A stretch of 48,241 nt of DNA from Pseudomonadota bacterium. GTDB lineage: Bacteria; Bdellovibrionota_B; Oligoflexia; Oligoflexales; CAIYRB01. The position numbers were made by a program, and so were the translations under genes. The stretch lies in NCBI GenBank assembly GCA_026390435.1, contig JAPLFY010000035.1, forward strand, positions 1 to 48,241, given 5' to 3'. Positions 33,895 to 42,392 of this stretch are shown here, in pieces; the stretch's first letter is position 1, and each line of letters begins with the position of its first letter. The notes below the pieces were generated by a model. That model was not told the DNA's origin, made no database searches, and saw nothing but the letters and a program-made list of their open reading frames with translations.

Positions 33895-35118
33895 GTGAGC
33901 CCTTCCTTTGAGCAAAAGGCTAAGCACAGGTTACGTGTTGAAAAACGCGACGATCTGTGTTGGCCTTTTGCCCTTTCAGTCCCCCGAAAGGCCCTTCTAG
34001 CCTGGTACTTGCGCCATCGCCGCGCATTACCTTGGCGCCTTTTATGGGCTGAGACTAAAGATCCATTCGTAGTCTGGGTCAGCGAAATCATGCTGCAACA
34101 GACCGTCATTAAAGCCGTGATCCCAGTCTATGCGCGGTTTCTGCAGCTGTTTCCCGATCTCAGAACTTTCGCCGCTGCCAGCGAACAGGATGTCAGACAG
34201 GCTGTGCGCGGGCTCGGCTACTACCGCCGATTTGCCTTCATGCATAAAGCCGCTCAAGAGCTCGTAAGTTCCGGTGGCGACTGGCCTACTACATTTGCCG
34301 GATGGCTGGCACTACCGGGAGTCGGCGACTACACTGCATCAGCAGTTAGTAGCATTGCCTTTAACGTGCCGGCTGCTGTGGTCGATGGCAATGTTGAGCG
34401 GGTGTTTTGCCGCCTGCTAGACCTGCGCGAGCCGCCAAACGCGCCTGCGCTCAAGCGCGCATTTCAAGGAATGGCGGCGGAACTACTGGACGAAAAAAAT
34501 CCGGGAGATTTTAACCAAGCCTTAATGGAATTAGGACAGACTGTCTGTACTGTCGGTCAACCCGGATGCAACGCTTGCCCCATCAAATCGGTGTGCCTTG
34601 CCTATGCGCGCGACAGTCAATCTCTCGCTCCCGCTGCAAAGCTAAAAGGGCCACCCCCGATGAGCGTCCGCATGAAGCTTATTTTGCTTCGGCAGGGGAC
34701 CATGATTGGCCTGGTGGACCGGCCCAGGCAGGCACGATTCTTAGGCAGCACTTCGGGATTCGTGACTTTACTTGAAACAGCGGATGGAGAGGTACTAGGC
34801 GACGGCTGGTCCGGCACCTCCGTCCATGCGAAGCTCCACAAGTTATCCCTTAATAAGGGCGAAATTTTAGGATCGATTCGTCACAGCATTACCCATCATC
34901 GAATTCAGGCTGAAGTCCTACTTGTCGATGGTGAGACTGCCGGATTAGCAGTGACGTGGCTTGCTGCTGTAGACGTAGAACGACATTTGATTTCAAATCT
35001 GGATCGCAAAGCATGGACACTAACTCGATCAATTTTGGGCCACAGAGACATAAAACGGGACAAATCTAGTCCGGGCGCACGCCAAGCTAAGCCTAACGCC
35101 GCGCTTTTTGCCGACTGA
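33895..35118 (+). CDS. mutY: A/G-specific adenine DNA glycosylase
   Basis: Base-excision enzyme that removes adenine opposite 8-oxoguanine. RALPWR and SEIMLQQT mark the N-terminal domain, LPGVGDYTASAV is the helix-hairpin-helix, and VVDGNVERVF holds the catalytic Asp. The iron-sulfur cluster pattern C-x6-C-x2-C-x5-C is intact (CTVGQPGCNACPIKSVC). The C-terminal NUDIX-like recognition domain is shown by IRHSITHHRI. The start is GTG at 33895, immediately after the upstream stop. Length 407 is slightly long because of a basic C-terminal tail. Confidence 0.94.
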   Translation: MSPSFEQKAKHRLRVEKRDDLCWPFALSVPRKALLAWYLRHRRALPWRLLWAETKDPFVVWVSEIMLQQTVIKAVIPVYARFLQLFPDLRTFAAASEQDVRQAVRGLGYYRRFAFMHKAAQELVSSGGDWPTTFAGWLALPGVGDYTASAVSSIAFNVPAAVVDGNVERVFCRLLDLREPPNAPALKRAFQGMAAELLDEKNPGDFNQALMELGQTVCTVGQPGCNACPIKSVCLAYARDSQSLAPAAKLKGPPPMSVRMKLILLRQGTMIGLVDRPRQARFLGSTSGFVTLLETADGEVLGDGWSGTSVHAKLHKLSLNKGEILGSIRHSITHHRIQAEVLLVDGETAGLAVTWLAAVDVERHLISNLDRKAWTLTRSILGHRDIKRDKSSPGARQAKPNAALFAD

Positions 35119-35143
35119 AACAGCATCACTGCCGGTTCTGAGC

Positions 35144-35159
35144 TGGCATATCTCTTGCA
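35144..35159 (+). promoter_or_regulatory. Sigma-54 (-24/-12) promoter
   Basis: TGGCATATCTCTTGCA matches the sigma-54 consensus TGGCAC-N5-TTGCA with the required spacing; the invariant GG (35145-35146) and GC (35157-35158) are both present. Only the C after TGGCA differs. The expected transcript start is near 35170. A sigma-54 activator gene lies about 580 bp downstream. Confidence 0.7.
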
Positions 35160-35163
35160 GAAT

Positions 35164-35185
35164 CTAGCCCTCGAAGGAGGGCTGG
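35164..35185 (+). promoter_or_regulatory. Hairpin enclosing the Shine-Dalgarno of the AraC-type gene
   Basis: CTAGCCCTC (35164-35172), loop GAAG, and GAGGGCTGG (35177-35185) form a nine-pair stem with one G-U pair. The ribosome site GGAGG is buried in it and the ATG follows at once. An RNA starting upstream would hide the ribosome site; an RNA starting near 35170 would lack most of the 5' arm. Confidence 0.55.
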
Positions 35186-35665
35186 ATGAAACAGTCTCAA
35201 ACATTTACGGCTAACAATTCGTCTAGAGAGCTTGATGCAGCTGTAGCATTGATGGTCAGGTGCCCTGCCAACACGCCCTCTTTAGCCGAATTGGCGAAGG
35301 CTGCAGGTCTCTCAATAACTAGCTTAAATCGCAAATTTCACTACCAACTTGGGCTAACGCCCAGGCGATGGTTTTGGAAGTTCCGGACCCAATTGGCTGC
35401 AGAAATGCTCGCTACTGCACCGCAAGCTTCCTGCCTCAGCATCTCCAGGCGCTGTGGATTCGCCAGTATGGCGCACTTTTCCCGGCGCTTCCATGTCGCT
35501 TTCGAGCAGCCACCAAGAGCATTCAGAGCCCATTGCCAGCTAAATTGCACAAGCATCGACTCCCACGCTCACCCCGCTGATATTGACATAAACGAACTCA
35601 TCGAGCGGACACTTAATCTGATGGGCAAAGCAGAATGCCCTCCGGGCATTAAAACTCCACTCTAA
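35186..35665 (+). CDS. Small AraC-family transcription regulator (DNA-binding domain only)
   Basis: Residues ~27-115 hold the two helix-turn-helix units of AraC/XylS proteins: SLAELAKAAGLSITSLNRKF with TPRRWFWKFR, then ISRRCGFASMAHFSRRF and PPRAFRAHC. No N-terminal effector domain is present; about 25 residues precede the HTH and about 45 follow, with no known domain. It is preceded by a sigma-54 promoter and a hairpin over its ribosome site, and followed 71 bases later by a sigma-54 activator, so its expression is probably tied to that activator. Confidence 0.85.
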   Translation: MKQSQTFTANNSSRELDAAVALMVRCPANTPSLAELAKAAGLSITSLNRKFHYQLGLTPRRWFWKFRTQLAAEMLATAPQASCLSISRRCGFASMAHFSRRFHVAFEQPPRAFRAHCQLNCTSIDSHAHPADIDINELIERTLNLMGKAECPPGIKTPL

Positions 35666-35736
35666 ACGTCGACCTGCTCCCCAAATTATCTTAAGCTTTA
35701 CCTCGACGTTCTTTGATTCCATTGGAGGCCCGCTCG

Positions 35737-37242
35737 TTGCCTGCTGCATCCTCATTATCGCTTAAAGTTTTGCATTTGGATGACGATCCATTTGAGCTGG
35801 AACGGGTAAAAAATGCGCTGGAAAGACACGCGCTAGATTGTACCTTTCAGGTGGAATCTGTGAGCAATGTGAGCGATTACCGTAAAAAGCTCGCTAATTA
35901 TCCAGATCTAGTGATTTTAGATATTCATATCAACGATCCTGCTTTCACAGGTATCACCCTCACAAGAGAAACGCGGGAGTCCGCTCCCAACACCGTCATT
36001 TTGATGTGCTCAACTGCAGATGATGTACGCACGATTGCCGACTGCCTAAATGCAGATGCCGATGACTTCATTTCAAAACTGTCTGACAAAGGGGAGCTAA
36101 GCCTCAGAGTCTTCACCTCCTACCGCCTAGCTGCTATGAAGCGAGGTGGTAATTTTACTGCCCAGCCCATCAATAAAGATAGGCCTCTACCAGTCGGCGC
36201 AACTATGGAGCGGATAGCGCGCCGCATACCACTGATCCTCGATTCTGCAATCTCGGCTATATTCATCGTTGGCGAATCTGGAACCGGCAAAGAAGTGGTA
36301 GCAGATCTCATTGGTAGCGCCCTACCTCCAGAAACCCCGTTTATCAAAGTCAACTGCGGAGCCATTGCCCCAACCCTGCTCGAAAGTGAACTTTTCGGCC
36401 ACGTCAAGGGTGCCTTTACCGGTGCCACCGCCGACAAACGCGGTCTCCTGGAAGCGGCGTCCGGTGGCTTTATCTTCCTAGACGAAGTGGCCACGCTTAG
36501 CCCCTCAGCACAGGTGGCCCTGCTGCGGGTCCTTGAAGATCATACAATGCTCCGTGTCGGATCAACCAAGCCCGTACATCTTGACCTAAGAGTCCTATCG
36601 GCAACCAACGAGCCCCTTGAGACGCTGGTGGCGGAGGGTAAATTCCGCGCCGACCTTTGGCAAAGGCTCAGGGAAACTGAAATCAATCTGCCACCGCTGC
36701 GCCAGCGACCAGATGAAATACCGGCTTTAGTGGAGCGTTTTTGTAATAAAATGAACGGAGGTCCCTACACTGTGAGCGGGCCAGCAATGGCCGTACTCAC
36801 TAGCGCCAGCTGGCGTGCGGGAAATATCCGTGAACTCCGTAACTGTCTGCGTGCGATGACCGAAATGCATGTGAATAAGTTACTTACGCCACTTTCCATA
36901 CCGGAGAGACTCTGGGAGGAAATAGGCGAAAAGCCTGAAACACACACTCAAGTTCAAGCCGAACTAAAGCCACAGGTGCCACCTGACGATCCAGATGACA
37001 ACGGAATCGTAATTCCTTGGAAATATGACGACAAACAAACATATGATCACCTCACCGACCTTTTGCTACTAACCTTGACGCGCAAAGTAGCATCAAGGCA
37101 TGGGCGATTGTCACTGCGTAGCTTGGCTCAAACTATTGGAATCTCCCGCAGCACGTTATCTTCTCGGCTAAAAAATCTCGTCCATCGAAATTTGATTTCT
37201 ACTACTGAGCTCTCTCAACTCGTTGGAATTAATGAGGCCTAA
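35737..37242 (+). CDS. Sigma-54-dependent response regulator (receiver, AAA+, Fis-type HTH)
   Basis: NtrC-family activator that opens sigma-54 promoters using ATP. The receiver spans ~10-125, with LHLDDDPFE as acidic pocket and LVILDIHIND holding the phospho-acceptor Asp. The AAA+ core has GESGTGKE (Walker A), the sigma-54-contacting KGAFTGA loop, GFIFLDEVATL (Walker B) and LRETEINLPPLRQR. The last ~60 residues are a Fis-like HTH (LAQTIGISRSTLSSRL). I choose the TTG at 35737, eight bases after GGAGG; a TTG at 35713 lies upstream. It has no adjacent kinase gene, and the sigma-54 promoter at 35144 is an obvious candidate target. Confidence 0.93.
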   Translation: MPAASSLSLKVLHLDDDPFELERVKNALERHALDCTFQVESVSNVSDYRKKLANYPDLVILDIHINDPAFTGITLTRETRESAPNTVILMCSTADDVRTIADCLNADADDFISKLSDKGELSLRVFTSYRLAAMKRGGNFTAQPINKDRPLPVGATMERIARRIPLILDSAISAIFIVGESGTGKEVVADLIGSALPPETPFIKVNCGAIAPTLLESELFGHVKGAFTGATADKRGLLEAASGGFIFLDEVATLSPSAQVALLRVLEDHTMLRVGSTKPVHLDLRVLSATNEPLETLVAEGKFRADLWQRLRETEINLPPLRQRPDEIPALVERFCNKMNGGPYTVSGPAMAVLTSASWRAGNIRELRNCLRAMTEMHVNKLLTPLSIPERLWEEIGEKPETHTQVQAELKPQVPPDDPDDNGIVIPWKYDDKQTYDHLTDLLLLTLTRKVASRHGRLSLRSLAQTIGISRSTLSSRLKNLVHRNLISTTELSQLVGINEA

Positions 37243-37810
37243 CTTGTCTAAAGATCGTATTCAGTTGTCCCACGTGCGCCTGCATCTGATCATCGGAATT
37301 CTTCCCGCAGAAAGACTGATTCCACAGCCAGTGGATGTCGGTGTTGATCTAGAACTGGATCTAGGCAAAGCGGCCGTTAGTGGCAACTTAATCCAGAGTG
37401 TCGATTACGGAGACCTACTCAAGCAAGTCAGCTTTATCCTACATGCTGGGCACTTTTATCTATTGGAGACCGCAGCCCTTGCATTGGTTCACTTTTTGCT
37501 AACGCCTCTAAATAAAGACGCACAAGTCAGCCAAGCTCGAGTCAGTCTGAGCAAACGGGAAGCACCACGAGTTAGTCCAGCTATACCAAAAGTCACTGTT
37601 GCTAGAGACTTCGTCGATGTGAACGTAGCGGCAGAAAGAATTGGCGACACCACAATCCACCATATTTTCTCAGGACACAACGTCACCGTACAGCGACTGC
37701 ACGGTAATAACATTCCGACGGCGCAGTCTGACTCCAGACTTAAGGCACGAGTTGAAGATATGGAAGTAGCACCTGGCACCATCTTGCGCGTCAGATCTCT
37801 AGAGCTCTAA
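37232..37810 (+). CDS. folB: Dihydroneopterin aldolase/epimerase family with C-terminal extension
   Basis: T-fold enzyme of folate synthesis that cleaves dihydroneopterin. The first ~115 residues carry the family marks: QLSHVRLHLIIGILPAER, PQPVDVGVDLELDL, SVDYGDLLKQV and YLLETAALALVHFLL with the catalytic Glu. About 75 further residues are not part of FolB and are unrecognised (FVDVNVAAERIGDTTIHHIF and GHNVTVQRLHGNNIP). The start may be the ATG at 37232, overlapping the upstream stop, or a TTG at 37244 with GAGG six bases before it. It converges on the pterin operon. Confidence 0.8.
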   Translation: MRPNLSKDRIQLSHVRLHLIIGILPAERLIPQPVDVGVDLELDLGKAAVSGNLIQSVDYGDLLKQVSFILHAGHFYLLETAALALVHFLLTPLNKDAQVSQARVSLSKREAPRVSPAIPKVTVARDFVDVNVAAERIGDTTIHHIFSGHNVTVQRLHGNNIPTAQSDSRLKARVEDMEVAPGTILRVRSLEL

Positions 37811-37840
37811 AGGTGCGCCGTAGCAAAAACCACCGAGAGT

Positions 37841-38620
37841 TTAGGTGACAAGCATACCGCCATCGACCGGTAGTTCCACTCCGGTAATCCAGCCTGCTGC
37901 AGGACTCGCGAGAAACACCACCGCCATCGCGATATCCCGCGGCTGCCCCATCCGTCCGAGAGGATGTAGATGATCCACCGCGGCAGTGCTGTCAAGAAAG
38001 CTCTTTTCATCGACGAAACGACTACGGTACATCGGAGTGTCGACGATAGCTGGGAGGATCGCGTTCACTCTGACACCCTCGGGCCCTAGCTCGAGAGCAA
38101 GTGTCCGAGTAAGCTGACCAAGGGCGGCCTTGCTGGCGCTGTAGGCCGATGCACCCGGAATTGCTTTCTGCGCTAAAGTGGAACTTATATTGATCACCGA
38201 GGCATGCTTTGACCGGCTGAGTAAATCGAGCAAATCGCGAGTAAGGAAAAACGGTACACTCGCATTTAGTACAAAGCACTGATCCAAGCTGGCATCTTCG
38301 GTCTCCCGAATGGGAGCAGAGACAAAACAGCCGGCATTATTCACTAGCACATCCAAACTACCGAGCAGCTTGGCCTGCTCCACAACACGAGTACGGTCGG
38401 CATGAACGGCAAGATCCGCAGCCACCCGGTAAACCTGGCAACCAGCATTTATCGCACCAATAGCCTGTGCTGTGTGCTCGAGTTTTTTCGCCTCACGTCC
38501 TACCAAAATCAGCCTGGCAGTACCGGCTTTCGCCATTTCTACTGCAGTGGCTGCCCCGATGCCAGAACCCGCGCCCGTGATCAGAGCAGTATAACCATCT
38601 AAACTGAAAGCAGTAGACAT
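37841..38620 (-). CDS. SDR-family oxidoreductase, possible pterin (sepiapterin-type) reductase
   Basis: Classical short-chain dehydrogenase. The cofactor motif is TGAGSGIG, NNAG follows, and the catalytic Ser and YxxxK are in INISSTLAQ and YSASKAALG. VGREAKKLE after the second strand fits NADP binding. The end, GRMGQPRDIAMAVVFLASPAAGWITGVELPVDGG, is standard. It starts three bases after the 6-pyruvoyl-tetrahydropterin synthase stop, which suggests it reduces 6-pyruvoyl-tetrahydropterin or recycles dihydropterin; the fold alone would also allow many other substrates. Confidence 0.88.
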   Translation of the reverse strand: MSTAFSLDGYTALITGAGSGIGAATAVEMAKAGTARLILVGREAKKLEHTAQAIGAINAGCQVYRVAADLAVHADRTRVVEQAKLLGSLDVLVNNAGCFVSAPIRETEDASLDQCFVLNASVPFFLTRDLLDLLSRSKHASVINISSTLAQKAIPGASAYSASKAALGQLTRTLALELGPEGVRVNAILPAIVDTPMYRSRFVDEKSFLDSTAAVDHLHPLGRMGQPRDIAMAVVFLASPAAGWITGVELPVDGGMLVT

Positions 38621-38623
38621 GAT

Positions 38624-39043
38624 TTAGCTCCGTGTTTTGCGAACGCGATTGCTCGGTGTTTCATGAAGTACAATATCCTCTAGCCGCACATGAGGCGCTT
38701 CACGAGCTAACACGCTCACAATTCGTTCCCAGATTTTTTCTGCAAACATTTCAGTGGTTGGGACTACGCTTTGCATCCAAGAAACGTCAGTATTCAGATT
38801 CTTGTGATCCACGTCTGAGATCACTTGAGCAAACACGACCTCTTTCAGCTGGCGTAGATTCATGATCATACCCGTTTCAGGGTCCAGCGACCCGCTCACT
38901 GTAACTTCGAGAGTATAGTTATGGCCGTGCCCAGCAGGGTTAGCGCATAGTCCAAAAACCGAGGTGTTTTGCCTGTCGTCCCATTCAGGACGGTATAGCC
39001 GATGACCAGCACAAAATTGAAAGGCCCGAGTGATCGTCAGCAT
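38624..39043 (-). CDS. 6-pyruvoyl-tetrahydropterin synthase, eukaryotic-like
   Basis: Removes triphosphate from dihydroneopterin triphosphate to give 6-pyruvoyl-tetrahydropterin. Zinc ligands are His14 (CAGHRL), His39 and His41 (GHGHNY); the catalytic Cys33 is in FGLCANPAG; Asp79-His80 lie in VDHKNLN; Glu128 is in LHETPSN. The run FGLCANPAGHGHNYTLEV with SLDPETGMIMNL is close to the animal enzyme rather than bacterial QueD, whose Cys sits in a different context. It lies between aromatic amino acid hydroxylase and SDR genes, as expected for tetrahydrobiopterin synthesis. Confidence 0.88.
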   Translation of the reverse strand: MLTITRAFQFCAGHRLYRPEWDDRQNTSVFGLCANPAGHGHNYTLEVTVSGSLDPETGMIMNLRQLKEVVFAQVISDVDHKNLNTDVSWMQSVVPTTEMFAEKIWERIVSVLAREAPHVRLEDIVLHETPSNRVRKTRS

Positions 39044-39062
39044 TTATAAGTCCCTTTAAAGT

Positions 39063-40829
39063 TTAGTCTGCAGCCGTTGCCAGTGCTAGCCCCTGCTGCA
39101 CTAACCATCTTTTTTCCGTGCTTGAAGCTGCCGTCTCACGCTCAAGCCCTGCAGCGAGGTCATCGGCACCAGGTGCCTTAGTTCTCTTTGCAAGTTCGAC
39201 CAGCTCGAGCTGCAGGAGCCACTCATGCGGAAAACCAGCGCCAATGTCCTGGAGTAGCTGTGTCACCTGCTCGGCAAATACCTCAGGTCGCACAGAATTC
39301 GTGATTTTATCGCGTAGCTCTCGTACTTTCTGATAGGCGCCAAATGCGGCCAGCTCAGTGGCAGAGAAAGGTGAAGTCCTAGCAGGACTAGTTGCTGCTG
39401 TCCCGACATCATGCGAACCATATCGTTCAGGGTCGGCAGGGCCTCCAGAAACCGAGGTCACCGCTTCGCCGATAGCCATGTCAAAATCTCCCCACTCGGG
39501 AAGAAAATAGTCCTTTTCGCCTCTTTTAACGGAGCATCCGCGCCACTTTATAGCGAGTAAGGTCTGACTCTCGTCGCGCAATATTTCCGCAACTAAACCT
39601 ACAATTTCAAACCCGGTAGTGAGACGCAGCGTCGATTTTAAGCCGACCTCGATACCCAACTTAGTTAGATCGTATGTGTTGGCATAGCGCAGCGGCTTCT
39701 CGGCAAGGCCCACAGCACGCCCGAGTGGCGTGCTAAAGCCGAAAGCATGCTCACCTACGCTTTGCCCACGAAGTTCTCTGCCGTTTACACAAAGTTGTAC
39801 AGGTCCTTGCCACCTAACAAAATCTACGGACTGGTCGGCCTCGGACAAATATTCAGCGACTTCACCGCTAATCTGAATACCCGAATCCAAAGTGGTGGTG
39901 GTGACTGTGGCGCCACTTAACGCCTCAGACAAGCCATAAACACCACCCCGCTTGTAAGACAGTGTCTGCTCAAATTCGCGCAGCACTGCCTTCAAATGGT
40001 TAATGTCCTCAGCCACGAAAAGCTGCGGTTGCGGCTCGGTGATATCATATCCGGTCTCTACACAGTCGGCAGTCAATCGCAGTTTCTTGACCTTGGGCAT
40101 CAAACAAGCCTGGCTTTCGCCGACGGAAGACAAAAGACCCGCACCGTATATTTTAGGTGCCGCAAGTGAACCGATTAAACCGTACTCAACGGTCCACCAA
40201 TTCATCCGGGCTACTTTACTCGCCTCGGTTATGACTTTCACCGCAGCATTAGCCTGAGTCAAAGCCACTGTCGCAGATTGCACTTGCGAGGCAGTGCTAT
40301 CTGGATTCTCTTTCACATCCGACAGGGTCCGTATGGCCTCGTAAAGCTTTAAATCCTGCTTAGAGAAGATGGCTTTTTGTGCCATCGACGCATACATCTG
40401 AAGATATTCAGAATATTCCGGATCAGCGAGAATCGGAGCGTGTCCTGCAGCCTCATGCACAATATCCGGTGCTGGCGTATAGTGAATGTGATCTACAGAT
40501 CGCATATCCGAAGCAATTGGCAAAATTCGCCTAGCCTGAAAATCAAGAAAGGCTGCTGGCGGAATGAAGCCTTCCACTGGAACGGCTCCCCAGCCGAGAT
40601 CCCGTAGTTTGGCATCCATATCTGCGATACTTGGAATCCGATCCACGCTGATGCCAGTTCGACGCAGCCCCTCTAAATAGATGGGGACTGCGTGTTCCTT
40701 AAAATAAGCGCGTGACTGCCGCATGATGTAGCGCCAGCCAGCATGATCACGTGCCGAATACCGATCGGCACGCTGCTCGACACAGTATTTTTGCAGGTAG
40801 GCTGGTAGCTTGGCTATCGTTCGATACAT
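39063..40829 (-). CDS. Aromatic amino acid hydroxylase, long form
   Basis: Iron- and tetrahydropterin-dependent monooxygenase, most likely phenylalanine 4-hydroxylase. Iron ligands are His125 and His130 in PDIVHEAAGHAPILADP, and Glu215 in WWTVEYGLIG. GISVDRIPSIADMDAKL and IYGAGLLSSVGES complete the catalytic core, which ends near residue 310. There is an insertion at ~150-205. About 280 residues follow that I cannot assign (for example RWQGPVQLCVNGREL). Total length 588 is twice that of proteobacterial PhhA and like the long Bacteroidetes form. It is the first gene of the pterin operon, 19 bp before the synthase. Confidence 0.88.
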   Translation of the reverse strand: MYRTIAKLPAYLQKYCVEQRADRYSARDHAGWRYIMRQSRAYFKEHAVPIYLEGLRRTGISVDRIPSIADMDAKLRDLGWGAVPVEGFIPPAAFLDFQARRILPIASDMRSVDHIHYTPAPDIVHEAAGHAPILADPEYSEYLQMYASMAQKAIFSKQDLKLYEAIRTLSDVKENPDSTASQVQSATVALTQANAAVKVITEASKVARMNWWTVEYGLIGSLAAPKIYGAGLLSSVGESQACLMPKVKKLRLTADCVETGYDITEPQPQLFVAEDINHLKAVLREFEQTLSYKRGGVYGLSEALSGATVTTTTLDSGIQISGEVAEYLSEADQSVDFVRWQGPVQLCVNGRELRGQSVGEHAFGFSTPLGRAVGLAEKPLRYANTYDLTKLGIEVGLKSTLRLTTGFEIVGLVAEILRDESQTLLAIKWRGCSVKRGEKDYFLPEWGDFDMAIGEAVTSVSGGPADPERYGSHDVGTAATSPARTSPFSATELAAFGAYQKVRELRDKITNSVRPEVFAEQVTQLLQDIGAGFPHEWLLQLELVELAKRTKAPGADDLAAGLERETAASSTEKRWLVQQGLALATAAD

Positions 40830-40868
40830 CTTTGGACTCCGCCATCGCCATTCAGAAGCACTAAAGTA

Positions 40869-42392
40869 TTATTGATGAAACTTCATGCAAGATGCGACCA
40901 TCGTGCGCAGGCCAAAAGTCGATCCGCCTGCCGATGGGTAGCCAAGAGCCTGACAATTCCAACCGGTGCCTGCAATGTCCAGGTGAACCCATTTAGAATC
41001 ACCAACAAACTCCTTGAGGAACAGACCACCCATGATGGTGCCGCCTTTAACGCTCGGCTTGGCAATATTCTTCAAGTCAGCAATGTCGCCTTTAGTTTCT
41101 TTTTCCAGCTCGGCCCAAAGGGGTAGCTGCCATAGAGGCTCACCTTCAGACGCACCGGCGTCCAAAACATTTTGCGCGGAAGCTTGGTCATTTGACATGA
41201 CAGCAGCTCCGACACAGCCTAAAGCCATAAGAACGGCGCCAGTCAAAGTCGCGATATCGATGGTCAGTTGCGGCTTGTATTCGGTGATCGCATAGTGGAG
41301 CACATCGGCCAATACAAGGCGCCCTTCGGCATCCGTGTTGTGCACTTCAATGGTCTTGCCATTCATCGCCCGAACAACGTCACCTGGCTTGGTAGCGGTC
41401 CCAGATGGCATATTTTCCGTGGTTCCCACAATACAAACTACATTCACCGGCGGCTTCACTTTAGCGAAAAAGTGGGCTGCGCCTAGAACAGCCGCGCCAC
41501 CGGACATGTCGTACTTCATCTCTTCCATCCCGGCGGATGGCTTGATGCTGATGCCGCCGGAGTCAAACGTCAAACCTTTGCCCACGAGGGCTACTGTCTT
41601 GCTTTTGTCCTTGCCTTCGATCTCAATAACAATCGTGCGTGGCTCGGTGCCCCCACCATCGGAAACGCTCAAGAACGATCCCATGCCAAGCTTAGTCATT
41701 TGCTCTTTGTCGAGAATTTTGTGCTTTAGACCGTTATCCTGCGCAATTTCCTGCGCTATCTCTGCCAACTTAATTGGATTGATGTAGTTGGCCGGGGCGT
41801 CCTGGAGAAAACGAGTCAAAACTTGCGCTTTCGCAAACGCAATCTGCTGCGCAATAGCGTCGGCACTTACATCGGATCCTAGCAACGTGACGCGGGCGGG
41901 GAAGCTCTGTACGTCTCTCTTCCTCGTGCCCTTGAATACGGCTGAGGTGTAGAGACCAGTCGCATAACCATCGAAGACTTCTGTAGCACTGAGACCTTCA
42001 GCTGCAGCAAACGCTAGGTGACTGATTTTGAGTTCTTTAGTTGCTTTAGCTGCATCGAGACCGAGCTGGCGCGCGACTTGCCGCGCATGAACCTTCACCG
42101 TCGACTGCGGCACTAATGTAAAGGCACTGCCGTCAACGGCAAGGTGCAGTGGTCCAGCGCTGAGCTTCCAGCCTAGTGCTGTAGCGGCTGCAGTCAGTTT
42201 ACGCACTAATTCCGCATCGAGCTTCGGTGCGTTGAAAGCGAACGCATCCTTATTGTCATCTTGACCCTTCACAACGACGACAGTGTGGGCTCCCGTGGCC
42301 ACCTGACCAGCGGCAACCTGCACAACATTCAGCCAATCGCTACTATCCGGTAGCAGGTTTTTCCAAGATTCATTTTGTAGAGCGTGGCGCAT
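40869..42392 (-). CDS. pepA: Leucyl aminopeptidase, M17 family
   Basis: Di-metal cytosolic exopeptidase. VGKGLTFDSGGISIKPSAGM holds metal-binding Lys and Asp, KYDMSGGAAVLG the second Asp, and NTDAEGRLVLADVL the signature with the remaining ligands. The N-terminal ~170 residues are the usual alpha/beta cap. I start at the ATG at 42392 (507 residues), eight bases after AAAGGA; a TTG at 42413 lies upstream without ribosome site. It diverges from eno across about 180 bp. Some M17 proteins also bind DNA; nothing here shows that. Confidence 0.95.
   Translation of the reverse strand: MRHALQNESWKNLLPDSSDWLNVVQVAAGQVATGAHTVVVVKGQDDNKDAFAFNAPKLDAELVRKLTAAATALGWKLSAGPLHLAVDGSAFTLVPQSTVKVHARQVARQLGLDAAKATKELKISHLAFAAAEGLSATEVFDGYATGLYTSAVFKGTRKRDVQSFPARVTLLGSDVSADAIAQQIAFAKAQVLTRFLQDAPANYINPIKLAEIAQEIAQDNGLKHKILDKEQMTKLGMGSFLSVSDGGGTEPRTIVIEIEGKDKSKTVALVGKGLTFDSGGISIKPSAGMEEMKYDMSGGAAVLGAAHFFAKVKPPVNVVCIVGTTENMPSGTATKPGDVVRAMNGKTIEVHNTDAEGRLVLADVLHYAITEYKPQLTIDIATLTGAVLMALGCVGAAVMSNDQASAQNVLDAGASEGEPLWQLPLWAELEKETKGDIADLKNIAKPSVKGGTIMGGLFLKEFVGDSKWVHLDIAGTGWNCQALGYPSAGGSTFGLRTMVASCMKFHQ

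Noticed and set aside
33526-33927. 133-residue antisense ORF over the histone/phasin-like gene, with hydrophobic composition like membrane helices
   Set aside because: Its Ala/Phe/Leu-rich runs are the complement of the Lys/Ala codons of the real gene; an artefact of composition.
35629-35650. Rho-independent terminator (AATGCCC-TCC-GGGCATT) at the end of the AraC-type gene
   Set aside because: It lies within the coding end and is not followed by a T tract, so read-through into the sigma-54 activator is more likely.
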